64,000 bases of DNA from Pomacea canaliculata (Eukaryota > Mollusca > Gastropoda > Architaenioglossa > Ampullariidae): the NCBI RefSeq assembly GCF_003073045.1, contig NC_037599.1:24838695-24902694 (forward strand), given 5' to 3'. Below are positions 49,419 to 63,696 of the stretch, one piece after another. Within the stretch, counting starts at the first letter, position 1. Every line of letters begins with the position of its first letter. The notes beneath the pieces were generated by a model. The model did no database searches. It was not told the DNA's origin and worked only from the letters and a program-made list of their open reading frames with translations. A program made the translations under genes and the position numbers.

Positions 49419-49497
49419 GTGGACGAGCTTCACGAGCACGTGGCGATGACCTCGCCCCCTCTCACCTTCGAACTACCACGTACATTTCTTGGAGCAG
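49419..49497 (+). other. Candidate exon, unknown gene
   Basis: Bounded by TACAG and GTGAGA and open in the frame VDELHEHVAMTSPPLTFELP then RTFLGAG. It is more GC-rich than its surroundings. No recognised domain. Confidence 0.2.
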
Positions 49498-49619
49498 GTG
49501 AGAAAGACATGGCTTTGGCGGTCCTGGGAAAGCTGCTAGCATCTCATGTGTCAAACACAGGGTTAATAAAAGGTCGAATCTTACCTGACCTTTCAAAAGC
49601 CTAACAGCTAGTAGAGCGG

Positions 49620-52500
49620 ATATAAAATCTCTACACAAAATACACTACTTTAAAGAATATTTATGACACTCATATATATACTCATAGTATTAGCACACGC
49701 TACACACCATTCACATCTATCTTGTGTCGGAAAACAAGAGAACGGTGTCTGTCCCTACAGGAGTCTTGACCAATTCCCATGTAGACCTGTCAGCTGTTTA
49801 TGTATATGTGGATAATGCGCGCGTGCTTTCTTCGCGAAAAGGGGTGAAAAAAGTTATATGGAGACGCTGATCGGTCACTGCCAGCCAGGTACTTGCAAGT
49901 CCTCAAGTTATGTGGGGTAAGCAGGGCAAGTTCCACCCTGACTGATGAGGCACTAACGACTATATAATGTAAATAATGTTGTCATAGACTGGGTGAGTGT
50001 GAAGTCAACGGCCATGCGGATGGCGATGGATTATCTACTGTTTCACATCGTGATGTCCTCTTTCTAGAGATGCTTCTTTTACAGGCGATGAAGACTAGGG
50101 CTACAGTCAGGTGAGAGAGGCTTAGCAAGCGTTTAAGTCACTGCGAAGTCAGGATGTCTACATGATATTTAATCAGGCATCAGGCTTTGACAAGCGATCG
50201 TGTACCTCGACGTTTGACAAGACATCCCATTCCTTGATCTGGCCTATCTTACCCTTCCTCTTTAATTCTTATTTGAACTTGTTGACTTTTCATAAGCCTT
50301 TGCTTGAACAGAGCATAGAACTAAGGGTATTCTGAGATAGTTTCACAGGCATAGAACTGAGGACATTCTGAGATAGCAAGACAGTGTCATAGACATGCAC
50401 GCGTTCACATAGTCTTGCGCAGGGAAACTCAAACTCAGCAAAAAAAAGCACAAAAACCCCAAAAGCAAACAAACAGAATAGCATGGACAAATGGTAAAGA
50501 TATAGCAGTAGGTGTATTTTTTTAAAAAAATTGTGGAGAAATAGATCACTGTCTTTCATAAGCAGAGCAGAGGAACACAAGAATTTAATTCGAGGTCTCA
50601 TCAGGGGATACTGTGGCAGATACTTAATCAGTATGAGTTCTAGCAAGTTCTCGACGCGAAGTCTTTCTGAGATATATGAGACTTTGCTTGCCGACATGTT
50701 TGGTCGTTTAACACGATATAGAGAACAAGGAAAATGAAAAATGTCGAGATGAGAAGTGGAACATTTCTTAAAATACTTCCAGCAAGTGTTCCAAGTGGCA
50801 GCTAGAACTACTCTGTGCTGAAGATAATGACTAAGAGAAAAGCAAAACATGTTGATACGGCGATGCAGCTCGATTTAGTATAATAACAATTAAATTGGCC
50901 TCCAATTATTTATAGGAGTAAGCTCAAACAAATCCTACCATCTTCTTCCACCTGCCCGGTCCCTTTTTCTGACCCTCCTGCAGGGGCTGAGGGTGTTGTC
51001 CTTTCAGCTGTCGACGTCGTCTTACTGCTGTTGCATCCCATGCTGACGGTATCGAGGAGCAGCGAAAGGGTTAACGTCTAGCGAGTGCGGGGGTCGGAGG
51101 TGTTTGTGAACAAGATATGGGAGGCGAGTAAGCCAGAGCTTTTTCCGGATGTTGGTGCGCGTGCGCCATGCTGCTGACGAAGATAAGGGGCACAGTGGGT
51201 GGGGGCGCTCCACGTCGACAGGTAATTAGATGCCTGCCGGTTCCGAGAAAAAAAAACTGGTTCTTTGGACGCCTTCAGAGTTGGACGCATAGGGTGGGGT
51301 GGGGAACTACCCGTTATGATCTGGTCAACCGTACGGGTGCATAGTTTGCCGCGAGACACTGGCTGTGGGGTAAACAAGTAGATAAACTGCTTCGTTTTGT
51401 GAAAAAAGTGGGCGGGTGGTTCAAGACAACACCTGTTCTCTGTTGTGGGACGATGTTTATGTGTCTCCATAACGACAGTTCGCTCCACAACAAACGTTGC
51501 AGATTAATGCTCGCTCACGCACTCATGCATGCACGCACACGTACATACGTAGTTAAACGTGTTGATGCATTGGTGTGTATGTGTGTGTGTGCACGCGAGC
51601 GTGGCTTGCATACGTGCGTGAATTCATTAGTGCATGGGTTCTTGAGAGCTGAATAAATGAACTGATCAGATGAACAAAGTGAGTGGCTGGCCATGTTATT
51701 CCCACTCGTTGCAAGTGAACGGAGTAGAGTCACCGGAAATAAGTCTGTGGGAAGCAACTGAACGACTGTGAGCAGCAAGTAGGGAAGTGCTCTGTGACCA
51801 GAATACACTGGCTTTGGTAGTGGACGAAATGGCTATATTCAAGTGGACATCAAATTTTTGTATCAAGAAACGTGATTTTACATGGACAATAAAAATGATC
51901 ATGGACAAGAAGTCATATGTTGATGTAAGACATCTCACCCAGTGTGGGCAGCAGATCTGAGTGCATTAAAGTTGATGAGAGGAGAATTGTAATTCAACTA
52001 CAAAGTATTTTTTTTTTAAAATTCGGTCTCATGGATGCTTAAACCGAAGTCCAATACTAATGTATTTAACTCGGTAGAACACTCAACAAATCGCAGAAAT
52101 TAGTCCTCGTACTTTTGTTATTATAAGTGTTCAGGACACTACAAAACCTGATCTGTGGAGGATATAGGCCAGAGTCTAGTAACCTGTGTCTGTCACACCT
52201 GTTGTGTCAAGTGCCAGGTAAAGGTATTATATACACTAGCTTCATACACCATACTTCAAAATCTTGCGTCTGCCATTGCTTCTGTCAGGCAGTGACAATG
52301 GACAACGTGGCCTAATACAACATTCATAGTCTGGTATGGTAATCTGTCAACTTTCAGGCAGTGACATGACAACATTTCTGGACATACCCAATCATTTCAT
52401 ACTAAGTCGCTTTCTAACCATTAATGTCTACAGAATTTAGGCGTGTATACATGTAGCCTGCTCATTTAATCACTAAAAACACTGAACACTTGGGATAAAA
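49620..52500. other. Intergenic DNA, no gene seen
   Basis: Longer open frames exist on the minus strand (50290-50850 and 51078-51488), but neither resembles a protein family. A 36-bp direct repeat starting GCATAGAACT occurs at 50313 and 50349. Confidence 0.4.
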
Positions 52501-52503
52501 CCT

Positions 52504-52610
52504 GTTGTTGTTGTTGTTGTTGTTGTTGGTGGTGGTGGTTCAAATAATTGATTTTTATAGCGTCTTTCAACGTTGTCTCAAAGCGCTTTACAAGAACAAG
52601 AAGATACCAT
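52504..52610 (+). repeat. (TTG)n/(GTG)n microsatellite followed by a dispersed repeat end
   Basis: (TTG)8 then (GTG)4, then ATTTTTATAGCGTCTTTCAA and CAAAGCGCTTTACAA, a motif typical of repeat termini in invertebrate genomes. Confidence 0.7.
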
Positions 52611-54360
52611 AATAGTAATAACTACTATGGACACAAGGTCGTCAATCAGTGGAACAGAGAAAGTTTTTACGAAGTAGTGGAGCAAGCCCACGAAGAAAGA
52701 GGCAGAATAAAATAATACATATCTCCCATAAGTATGCAAGTAGTCACCCAAGCACTGAGTTCTTGATATCTAGACACTCGTGTAGAAGCAAGCATGGAGC
52801 GACCCAAAGCTCTACAGTCTACACCCTCTGAAATAGTTATTCAGACAAAAGCACTTGCCTTTGATATTTACAGTCGTCGCCACTTAAATGTAGCTCATAT
52901 GCGAGCCTGAATCACCATTGTATGGGGTCTGCTTTGTTTGTAGTACATTATTGTTGTGGTGTGCTTCCATATAAAGCTGCTTCTTATTGCCCTCTGGGAT
53001 AAATCTGCAGTCTTTGGGTTAGGGTTAGTGTTAGGGTTATTTATGCATCACATTGTTCCTTTTCTAGAATATTTCTTATATTTTTATAACAACAAGAGGA
53101 CATTTGTGTTATGTAATTTATCACTAGCTTGGCTTCTTTTCAGGGTTTTTTTTCCACATCTTAACACCAGGAATATATTGATACCCCTTCTGAACGGTCT
53201 ATGCATACCTATGGTCCATTGATATTGTAAGCATCCACTTTCTTTTTTCTCATTGCCCATTTCCTCTCTCTGTGTCTCGATGTTTGTCGTCTTCCCCCTC
53301 TCCCCAGCCATCTATCATTGTCAATCTCAAATCTCTCTCTCCTTGTCCTTCCTTCTAGGGTCTCCTCTTCCGCTCTCCACGGTGTGTCTGTCAATCATCG
53401 TTATCACCTTACATTCTTTTCTTTATCTTGCCCGAGCCTTGCTTGCCCACAGTAACGATGATCTGCTGGTAGTGAGTGTTGACAGTCACGTGGTAACAAC
53501 GGTCCGCTGCCTGTGAGCGCTAGGTGGACAGTAAGTAGCCATCTTAATACTGTGTATGATAGGACTGTTTATACGTATCGTACTTCAGCTTAGACTTTTC
53601 TTACTGGCCTACTGGTTGCTTCGGGATGGAGTTTAGAACTACCCTCTGTCCACGTAGCTAGTCGTGTTGTTGACAGAATTATTATGGCCCCGGGGGAGGT
53701 GGGATTTACAGAGCAGCGTGAAATGTGTAAGAGAAGGGAGTGGGGTGAGGATTGATTGTTTTCTTTTTTGGCCAGATGTTTATCTACCTTCGAGTATCTG
53801 TATAAGGTCTAAGAATAAACATCTTCCTGGTTCTTACTCTTGAAGTTTTATCTGGGCCACGGCCTTAGACCCAAACACTATAAACAATTTAACCGCCTTT
53901 GCTTCCTACTGGCCGTGGCTGCTGACTTAATGTGTTCTTGTAGGTGTTGTCTGGGCCCGCTTATATAAGGATGTGAAATACAGTTTGACAGTTAGGACTA
54001 AAGTGAGTACATTATCTTTTTCATACTTCACATATGATACATGCTCTTCTACCAATGAGTTCACTGCTCACTGCTAAACTGTTCGTGGACTAATTTAGGT
54101 TGCTACACCGACCACTGTTTTCTTTCTCCTGTATTTCTTCTGTGTGTGTGTGTTTAGAAAGAAAGCCCTATAGTATGTTGTATATCATAATTTTGTGCAA
54201 GCCCCATTCTACCAGTGGGCGACTAGGCTGTTGCCGAAGGTACAAGCATTAAAGGGGAGGAGGGGAGGAAGAGAGATAAAAGTGCAGAAATGGTCTGAGT
54301 CTATTTTTCTTTTCTTTTTTTTTTTTAAACCGATGAACGATGTTAGAGCATTGTGGACAT
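52611..54360. other. Intergenic DNA, no gene seen
   Basis: Pyrimidine-rich stretch at 53230-53360 and short GT runs. No supported exon. Confidence 0.4.
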
Positions 54361-54365
54361 GATTG

Positions 54366-54500
54366 TTCTGGTGTAGTTATAAGCACTAGCATCTGAACCC
54401 GGGCAGGAGACGCGCCGGTTCGACACCCATGTGGCGCAGCGAACCCTACCTATAGTTGTCGTCGTCGTCAATGGGTACCTGATATCATATCATACATATG
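54366..54500 (+). mobile_element. tRNA-derived SINE fragment
   Basis: A-box-like TGGTGTAGTTATAAGCAC, then B-box-like GCCGGTTCGACACCC, followed by GTCGTCGTCGTCAATGGGTA. The two boxes are about 35 nt apart, as in tRNA-headed SINEs. Confidence 0.6.
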
Positions 54501-55510
54501 AGGGTTGAGGGGAAAATAAAGTAGAAAGAAACAGGAGATGTGCACCACCCTCACACAAAGATGGCGCCAAGAAAACTTTGGTTTGTAATGCATCATCCAC
54601 AAAGATATTAAAAGGGTTTTTCTTGTAGGTTACAGCTTACATGACTGCTATATATTTTTTTCAATTTCACGCTTCTGTTTAAATTTATTAACAATTAGTA
54701 TTACTTAACGAGTTTAAATTTTACTTATGAAGACACTGTACAGCATCTACAGTGTCGTTCACAATTATCTACAGGTTAACATTACGCTACAAGAATGATT
54801 GGTTAGGATGGCACCACTGAGCATGATTTTGCAGTTTTCACTAATCGGAATAAAGAACACGTACAGCTCAAAACAGAAAAAAAGCAGAGTGAAAATTAAG
54901 CCTTAATTTGATTACCAGCACACATAAATTAATTACTAGGTTGTTATAAGTGGGGATTTGAGGGGCGCAGTGTTACCTAGCACCGGTCCTGTTTTTGAGG
55001 GAAATATTTGAGGAGGTTGTTGTAGTCAGGAGGAGGCCATCGGGACGTGTCTCTGCTCCCTGTGTTAGGTAGTCTCCCCTGTCTCTTGTTCTGTCGGGTG
55101 TGTACAGCGGTCTTACAGTAAGTCGTTCGGCAGCTGAGACCCCAAAATGTTGTTTGTTGATGTGAATCCAATGGAGATATACTTGCATTATTTGCATTCT
55201 GTCCGCACCATCTAAAGATAGCTTACAAAGTTAATCAATCAAGTAGCGCTCGCTAGTCTTTCCAGACCAGCAGTACTCAATCAGTTTTGCTCAACAGTTT
55301 CTGGAGGTGGGACGCACTGCACCTGGATCGTCCACTTTCGTACTTTTTGCTTAAACATCTACATAATCAATTAAATTAACAAATACTGCAAGCTAATGTC
55401 ACACGAGATCCCATGAATAGTCACAAGCAGGGTATCCCAACCACACACTTCTATGATCAGTCAGTGGTGCCAACTCCCTGCCCATACCCACTCCCACAGG
55501 ATAACCAGGT

Positions 55511-55664
55511 TTGTTTTTTTTTGGTTTGTTTTTGTTTGTTTTTTTTTTGTTTTTTTTTTGTTTTTTCTTTTGGTCTCCATTCCCCGACCTGGTGTTTCTT
55601 CAGAAGCGCAGGCACTGTCGGGGGCTCCACGTAGATCGGTTCGCCTTTTTTTTTTTTTTTTTTG
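55511..55664. repeat. T/G-rich low-complexity tract and poly-T run
   Basis: GTTTG/T-run mixture at 55511-55574 and a run of 19 T at about 55646-55664. Confidence 0.8.
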
Positions 55665-57009
55665 AAGGTCAGGGCTGAGAGCGACTGAATTGCCGAGGGC
55701 AGATTTCACGTGAATAATTTGTTCGTGTTTCTTTCTACCCACTTACCATCCGTAAATATTCAGTGACGAGGTGTAAATATGGATCACTCCTCTTTGGAAA
55801 TAGTGGACATGTCAGGCTGAACTTCGAACAGTGAGAAGAACATTGTGTTATGTCTGGTCTAGTGACACTAACAGTAGTGGTTACACCAGCCTCTATGCGA
55901 AGGAAAAATATCTTCACAGATTAAAACACTGAGTGCTTATTAAGCTCGAGTTCAAGTTCCATAACTTTTACCAAATCAACATCAGTTCAGGTGCAAGAGT
56001 GCAATTCTACAGATCATTTTAGTCCCTTTTTAGGTGGTGGGAGGGAAAATGTGAGAGACGAGGCTACTGGCAGGGATGCCACGGGGTCTGTCTTCTGCTA
56101 GACCAGCAAAACTGTGGTATACATATTTATATACATCACTGTATATAAACCATTTTTCATTGCTTCCCCCTCCCCATTCTCTCTCTCTCTGCCTCATGCT
56201 AGCATGCCTTGCAAGAGTGTCTTGGTGTAGCACATGGCTGACCATTAGTAACTTATTAATACTAAAGTTTGCCAAATTAAACTTTCTCACAAACCATCAA
56301 CTGTACAAACTCACTTTTTCTTCTCGCTTCAGATTTATAGATAGCAAACACGGAACAAAAAATCGTTTGAACCACCTATGTGTGCACCTGTAGTCGGCTT
56401 GTCGCCAAGTTCCAGCCCATAAAGTCTGTGTTCCAGCAGGTCAGCCTGACATTATGGCCATAAAAAGAAGAGTTGTACCGGAAGCGAGAAAAGCCTGCGA
56501 TAGGTGGGGGGGGGGAATATTGGAGGCTGATGTAGGTAATAACTCACACGTCAGAGTGCAAACGATCCACACAGCGCGTGCGTCACATAATTAAAGTTTT
56601 CTATTTTCGCTCAGAAGAAGCTGGATGAATACTTGGATTGTTTGGGGTTTATTTCAGAAATATCGCCCGTTCGGAGCTGCTAGGAGGTTAAAGGTTGTAT
56701 TGTCACGTTCAGATTCCTTGATCAAAGCTGCAGGAGCTGCTGTTTGTTTGATGTAAAAGACTTGTCAGTGAGGATATCTTTTGTTGTAGTTTTGTTTTGC
56801 TGACATTGAGTGCACACATCAAACCCACAGAGTAAAATGTCTGTCTTTTAGAGGTGGCACGAAACCTCTATCCATGAAAGGAAATTGAAATCTCTCTCTG
56901 TATATATAGCTTTAGGAATATAAAGTATCACTGAACCTGTTGTTGCAAACAATTCTTGCTTCTGTTTGTTAATTTCATAGAGTAATCTCAGCATATCTAG
57001 ATCAAAGAA
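55665..57009. other. Intergenic DNA, no gene seen
   Basis: No conserved reading frame or recognisable element. Confidence 0.4.
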
Positions 57010-57790
57010 GCGAGTCGGGGAACCTTGATTGTGCTAGTACTTCTAGCCTCCCCGTGGCAAGCCTTTCCGGGAGCTGCACATGACAGTGAAGGGATGTCAC
57101 CTAAAGGCAGATAAACACTTTACAACACTGGCATCATTAATTCTCTCCAACAGAGCAAACGTCGATGTGGAGATCAACAAAAGAGTTGCCAACGCAAGTG
57201 CCTACTTCTGCAGATTTCTCAGGAACATTTGTGAGCATAGTTGTTTCAACCTTTACCACCAAGTTGAAAGTCTGACGGCAGTTGTCCTCCCCACCCCACT
57301 CTACAGTGAGAACTGAACCATGTACACCAGACACGCCAAGCAGCTCGACCAGTTCCACGTGAGCTGCTTCCACTGTCTGCTTTACATCCGCTGGCAAGAT
57401 GGCATTCCCAGCTTAGTTTTGAGGAGCGCCAGTATTCCCAGCATCCATACCCGTCTGCTGAGATCGCAAGATAGATGGGGCTGGACATGTCCATGTCTGA
57501 CAGTCGCCTGCCGAAGCAGCTGGTCTATGGAGAAGTGCCTGGACAAACACACAGTCGGAGGGCAAAAACAAAGGCGCTACAAAGACAACGTTACACCCAC
57601 CCTCAAAGACCTTGCCCTCGACCGCCCATCCTGGCACAACACCCACACCCAGGGTGTCCATGCAGCTGAGGTCAGACGCGTCAGGGCAACATGCAAGACC
57701 GGAATGCCCCTACCCCTTCTCTCCCCCCACACTTCGCCAACACCACCTTCTGACAGCTACACGTGAGGGAGACTTCCGGGACCGGATGGG
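57010..57790 (+). mobile_element. LINE RT/C-terminal fragment, decayed
   Basis: Pieces in order: NVDVEINKRVANASAYFCRF, then VLPTPLYSEN, TRHAKQLDQFHVSCFHCLLY, IRWQDGIPSLVL, SQDRWGWTCPC and GGQKQRRYKDNVTPTLKDL. This is the familiar C-terminal order of a non-LTR element found in many invertebrates and fish. Stops and frame changes show that it is dead. It is a different subfamily from the fragment at 18.0 kb. Confidence 0.85.
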
Positions 57791-57840
57791 CTTCCTCAGG
57801 CACCTCCCAACCCATCACCACTGACACTAGATCCTTAAAC

Positions 57841-60800
57841 CGTGCGTGCGTGCGTGAAATCACGGTCGTCATCAGCCTCCGAACACCAAACGAACTATGA
57901 ACTTAATTTGTTTCCCCTTTGGACAACAAATCACACGGTCACCCCTACTCGAAATCCGAACGGACAGCGCACTTTTATTTCTCCAAAGCTTTATTCCTTG
58001 TCTCTTGTCTGTCTGTGCTCTCTCTTTCTCTGTTCACTGTGTGTGTGTGTGTGCAGTAGCTCTTATATCTTATTGTATGTACATAATATTCACCATTCCT
58101 ATGTTTCTCATGCCGGACAAAGCAGAATATTTCGCCTGTCTTCTGTTGTGCTGCTCTTTCGCTCCATAGCATTAGCCTTCCCCTTAATTCTGCCGAAGCC
58201 TGTCAAAAGCCTGTTGCTCTACAACAATATCAGCTTTTATATTTTATCCGATAGCCCTTGCTCTCACTGTTAAATAGCTATGAAGTTACTCATCATCTTC
58301 CTCACTTTCCTCAGTTTCAGATAAACCGACAATGGAGGAAGTGTTCTACAGTCATTTCCTCCTACACAGACCTGTTCTCTCTCTCTCCCTCACACACACA
58401 CACATCACAAACTCATATATATATATCACAAAACACACACATGCACAAACGCACCGTTGTAGGAAAATTTTAAAACCATCCTGATGGGGACCTATGAGCT
58501 AAATGAGTCTGGCACTATTTTGCCAGGACTGAGTGAGATGACAGGATGTTTAGCCCAAGACTGAGGCCCGACATTAGGTCCCGACTGATGGCCGAACTTT
58601 CAGATCAGTGGTAAATGACATGGTAAATGACAGGACCTTTGTCACCATTTACTGAGGCAGCATGTTTAGGTCAGAACTAAGGTGGCAGGACTTTTATTTT
58701 GGTCAAGAAGACACTGAGTAGCTGAGCTGACACTTTGTACTGACCCACACGATGCATGCAAATAGGACTTCAGTAGCAGTTTGTGAAATTTGGTGACTAC
58801 TACAGAAGACTCATCTACTATGTGAAAGTTTGTAAAGGTTTTCACTAAACACTTTGGTTGGTGTACCTTGGATGTGAAACTGAGTTATCATTTAATGTTT
58901 GGATCGGATGCTAAAAACATTGGTATTTTGAAGCCAGCAGAGATACTGTCAGTATATTCAGCTTAGTGTGGATGTTTGGATCATCGACATAGCCATCGAG
59001 AGGAAATTGTGTGGATGCTCGGATATGAAATTAAACTGTTAATTGTGTTAATCTAACACTGGCCTCTACCGGAGACAGTCTTTTCTTATATCTGGTGGGA
59101 GGGGTCTCATTTCCCTATTATTTTCAGTCCAATTCAGATAATCGGGACTTCACTTCAACTACTTCCATTCTTTGACAAGTTACTTTCATATCACAGTGTT
59201 TGGCTGCCTGGTGAAGGGGTCGAAAAAGGAACAACACTGACACAGTCCAAGAGGACAGACAGGCTTTGTCAACTGTTGGAAACTTTCCCACTTTCCTTGT
59301 TCTCTCCCATCCACCTGAGACTGTAGCAGGGCATCTGAAACTCGCATGTTAATTTTTCTGCTTTTCACCCATTGGGTGAATTTTTTATCCAAACAAAAAG
59401 TACGGGGGGCTAAAAACTTCAAGCTACATCGAGCTTTCGTCATTGTCCTAACTTCATCGAGAACTGGTACAGTGGTTGGGTATTATAAGTCCCAGGAAAT
59501 CACTGAGACATCTTGTAGTACTTAAGGCGCTTAGCAGCAGTTAGAGACGCGGTTAATTAAAGCTTCTCACAGCCTGGAAGTTGCTTCACTTTTCAAGCCG
59601 TTCCGGACAGGGGCTCAAACACCAGACGACTGTGAAGGCGGCCTGGGAAGTGTGGAACAAGGTGAGCTGTGCGTGTGCGTGTGCGTGGGCCAGGAAGTAA
59701 CTGACGCTGTGTCTGCGTGTGAGAGTGGAAAGGTAACGGTTATGGCTACTGATCTTTATGGATGAAATAAGTATGGTCAAACGACTTGTCAAGGGTGACA
59801 CGCATGGTAAAATGTGTTGTGATGAGTGATAAACGTGGTAAAAGTGTTGTCAGGAGTGAGGAAATGACACCGAAAAATCCGTAGTAGTGATTATATAAAT
59901 AAATTACACGTTTTGTCAGTCGGGACACGTACTGTGCCAACAAGATAAAACCACGATAAATATCAACATAGCTAGGATAAATATCAACATGGAGGGACAA
60001 GAATTATCCGCCGTCGACAGCTCAAGTGGACCAATACCAAGATACACAAACTTTCCAGACGTCAGCATCCATGTGAGTTCCTGCCAGACTGACATGATTC
60101 CTGTCTGTCAAGTCTCCTTCTTCGAGTGTTTCCCAAAGTTTGTATAAGACACTCATTTGTATTTTTATACTCGTACGTGATGTAAGACGACGACATTCTG
60201 CTCATTTTCAAGAAGCCCAGAAGATCAAGACAGTGGATTTGAAGTGTTACCTGTGAGACATTAGAAAAGAAGAATAATCTGTACGAAGCGATACTTGCTA
60301 GACTATGGAAAAGAGGTAGCCTCTTTAATAAAATAATAAAACAGTAAGCAACATCCATACATAAATACATATATCCCTTGACTGGTACTGGCTGACGAAT
60401 GGTTATCCTGATTTGATAGGACTAGTCGTCAGGGGAACTTGAATAGACGCAGTGATTGACGAAGCTCTCCACTAAGGCCTATCTTGAGCGGTGATGAGTA
60501 GGTTCTGAACGGAACGAACAGCCCACTCCTTAAAGTTGCAAAGAACGTCCCCACTGACGAGTTGATCAACTTGAGTTGCAGTAACTATTAACCTAACTAG
60601 GAATTAAACGTTTAACCCAAAAAGGGAATGGCCCCTTTCCTTTGTAGAAAGCGCTTTAGGGGTTGGAATAAATGTCTTTGCAGACCATCTATATCGCTAA
60701 AACTAACAGGAAAGTGATTGTCGGTCCAGCGAGTCTTCAGGGTACAACGACGATCACACTTTACTATCATTGTAGGCGTTGTTTGATGCTGCTATATGAT

Positions 60801-61180
60801 AGTGGGAAGGGGGGGGGGGTTAGGGTTATAAAATAGTTCAAAATCATTCTCATTGAACTTTTCCTGCTTACCTATTCTGTTTCCCTCAGACTTGTATAGT
60901 AATTCGTTGTGACTACGAATTGTTGTTAACTACGTATAAATGCCATCTGCATCATTGCAAGTTTTCCTGGTGTTTACAACGCACTCAGTGATCATTACCA
61001 AGGAAATTGAGAACTTTCTCTTGTTCCCTTCGCCTTCCTACTCTAAAGGGCTCAACGAAAGCTTGTTTATACTCAACAAGAAATGTTTAAATTTCGAACT
61101 GTTTTGTTCCCACTGTCTCACACGCTGCGCAAAGAACTCCGCGTTTCACTTTCGCTTTCTAAAGCCACGAGAGTAGCGTC
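57841..61180. other. Intergenic DNA with GT/CA microsatellites
   Basis: CGTG repeats at 57841-57856, (TG)8 at 58039-58054, a CA run near 58391-58406 and GTGCGT repeats near 59670. A duplicated AAATGACATGGT/AAATGACAGG lies near 58613. No gene seen. Confidence 0.45.
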
Positions 61181-61184
61181 TCTT

Positions 61185-61300
61185 TGTGACGTAGATGGCG
61201 CTGCGGCTGCGATAGTCTGCTTCCGGGAGAAAAGTTGACATTTCTGGAACAGCTGAGATGGGGTCATTGAGCTAGGTATCGTTATCTACCGTTTACTCAT
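61185..61300 (+). promoter_or_regulatory. Possible TATA-less promoter / 5' UTR exon
   Basis: GTGACGTAGATGGCGCTGCG and GCTTCCGGGAG suggest CRE-like, YY1-like and ETS sites close together. A donor-like GCTAGGTATC follows at about 61272. It could belong to the gene whose first coding exon may lie at 63697. Confidence 0.35.
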
Positions 61301-63696
61301 CGCATGTCTGTTGCTATTATTCATGGACGAATGTTGTAATTCTGCATGACTTGGTCTCACATACGGAGCGGTCTTCTACCTAGATTTCACAAGGGCGTAA
61401 CCTATGGGGCAGATTTTGCCAGACTGCCAAGCAGAAGTCCGAAGAAATGCTAATCAAACCGAGACAAGTCAGTGTAAATTAAGCATCCATAGCTGTAGCA
61501 GTAGACATTTCAGTTATTGCTGCTGTAAACATTTGTTTTAATTGTTTTTAACTCGTTCATAATTTCCGTCATGCTGCCAACCCAGTGAAGTCGGTGTTTT
61601 CAGTTGCCATACCATTTCTGACATTTGTTTCTCGTGTTCCGTTTGCATCTACTAAAATTTCACAGTTTTTATTCGCTGCAATATTTCATCTAACTTTATA
61701 AAACAGAATACACTGTTTAAAAGCAGGTTTAACCAGAGTTAGATTATCATTGCAGCATGGATAGCGTAGAGTAATATAGTAAAAGATTTTTTAAAAAATG
61801 TTTTTCAAGAAAGATAAGAAAGGAAAAGCTACTCATTAATGATTCATTAAGGTAAAACGACATACGGAAGATCGAGGAATATTTACAAAATAAACATTAA
61901 ACAGCCAATCATAGGATCATAATTAATTGCAGGATTGCTTTAACACTCATTACAATTACCAAGCTATCAAGAAGAGAAGCAAGTGTTTATAACCTACATT
62001 GTTTTCCTTTTTCTCTCACCTTCAGAATTGTCTTTGTATTTTTGGTTGTCTTAAAAGGAAGTGTGGAAAGATCAATTAACTGCATTGTCAGTAGCCATGA
62101 ACAGCTACAACAAACAGTATTTTTTTTCCAAAATAGGCCTTATGCAAAGTAAAGGAAATGAATTAGACACTAGGAGTAAGAGTTAATAGATAATTGTACA
62201 CTATGGTGATAAAAATGTGACAAGCCACCACAAAATAAGTCTTAAGTCGTACAAAGCAGTTTCATAGCAGAGGCCCAGTAAGGTGATAAAGGTCAACTTT
62301 GTGCCATCGGACTTTAAACCTTTATAAATCATTTGCTTTTAAGACTAGGAGAACAGTTTTAGTATCAAAGGGAAGGTCTAAACCTGTACATTCTAAAAGT
62401 GAACAAAATACAAAATCTTCACTTTCCAACTTAAATCTCGCTCTGTCTGATTGGTGGCAAGTCACAAATAGTAACTTTGTAATCTTTATCTCAAGTGCAG
62501 TGTTCACCATGAAAGACTGATGGTAAAGTAAGCCTACATGTGAAATGTGTTCCTTTACCAAAATGTATTTTTAGTTTTGAGCTCGCATGCTTGGCAGTCA
62601 GGCTTTTATTTTGGCATTGTTATTCAAATCATAGGCTTTTTTGGTTATTTTTATTTGACTAATTGAACAGCGACACATTATAGTAGATTTTTTTTAACAG
62701 ATTGATATGCTTATGTCATTTTGTTAGCTTTGATATCCTGAATATAGTTTTAGAATATTTTGTCCAGTCTTCATTAGACTGGTCAATTTAATTTTCATTT
62801 AATGTCTGGGTTCATGATTATCTAATGTTTGTTTTCTCCCTGTTTCATATTTTTCTTTTCCTAATTCCTAGAACTGCACCATATTAGAAGAAGCACCCAT
62901 TATTACAAAAATTTTCATTTCTTCAAATTGTTCTTCTTCTGATTCTTATTATTTATCTACTTGACGAAAGTGAATTGTAATTTTTGTTCCCTGGAGTTCA
63001 TTGATATGAATGATGTGGAATGTTGGGAGAAAAGGATTAACAAATTATCAGTTACTAAATAATGAATTTACTTGATCACTTGTAGTAGATGTATTCAATC
63101 AACCTTTTCAAAGATGATCAGGATGATTTCCCCATCTCCCCACCACCACTCTGAGAATTAAAGAATCAGAGAAAAGGTTGTGCTAAATATTTGCAACTTG
63201 CTGTATACCATTTATAAGTATTTCTTATTCTTCAATGAATTAAGCTTATCTTAAATTAGTGAAAACTGAAAAAATAACCCACAGACTTGGAACAAGTTTG
63301 AGCAGACTTTCATTATCCTAATTTTTCAGTCTCCACTGATACACCCATGTTCTACCTATTACTTGTACAGCAGCCATAGAACTTCAGTTTGAAATAAATT
63401 CAGCATGAAATCACCAAGCTATACAGCTTAAAGCTGCAGACAATGTTCTATCACATGCTGGGTAGAGGATTTCAAATAAAGCCATCAGTGAATAGCAGTA
63501 CCCTCTAAGGAAAATCCTGAATGTTTTCAGGCATATTTGTTAGCTGTGCTCTGGGATGTGGTGAATACTTAATTAGACAGTGTTTGCCTTTTTTGGCTGT
63601 AGAACTTGGCTTGCTGCTTGTTGGATGAATGTTTTCACAGTGTTTTGCTTGACGTGTACAAAGATTCTAAGTGAGTCATATCTGCAATCAGCTGTC
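61301..63696. other. AT-rich DNA, no gene seen
   Basis: No supported exon or repeat. It may be the first intron of the gene suggested at the right edge. Confidence 0.35.

Noticed and set aside
50290..50850. 186-codon open frame on the minus strand
   Set aside because: Starts with ATG but has weak start context, no domain, an odd Phe/Leu/Ser-rich composition expected from AT-rich DNA, and spans a short tandem duplication.
51078..51488. 136-codon open frame on the minus strand
   Set aside because: No recognisable domain or splice context; composition is consistent with chance in a GC-richer patch.
57842..58273. 143-codon plus-strand frame in a microsatellite-rich stretch
   Set aside because: Includes the (TG)n run translated as CVCVC; no family similarity.
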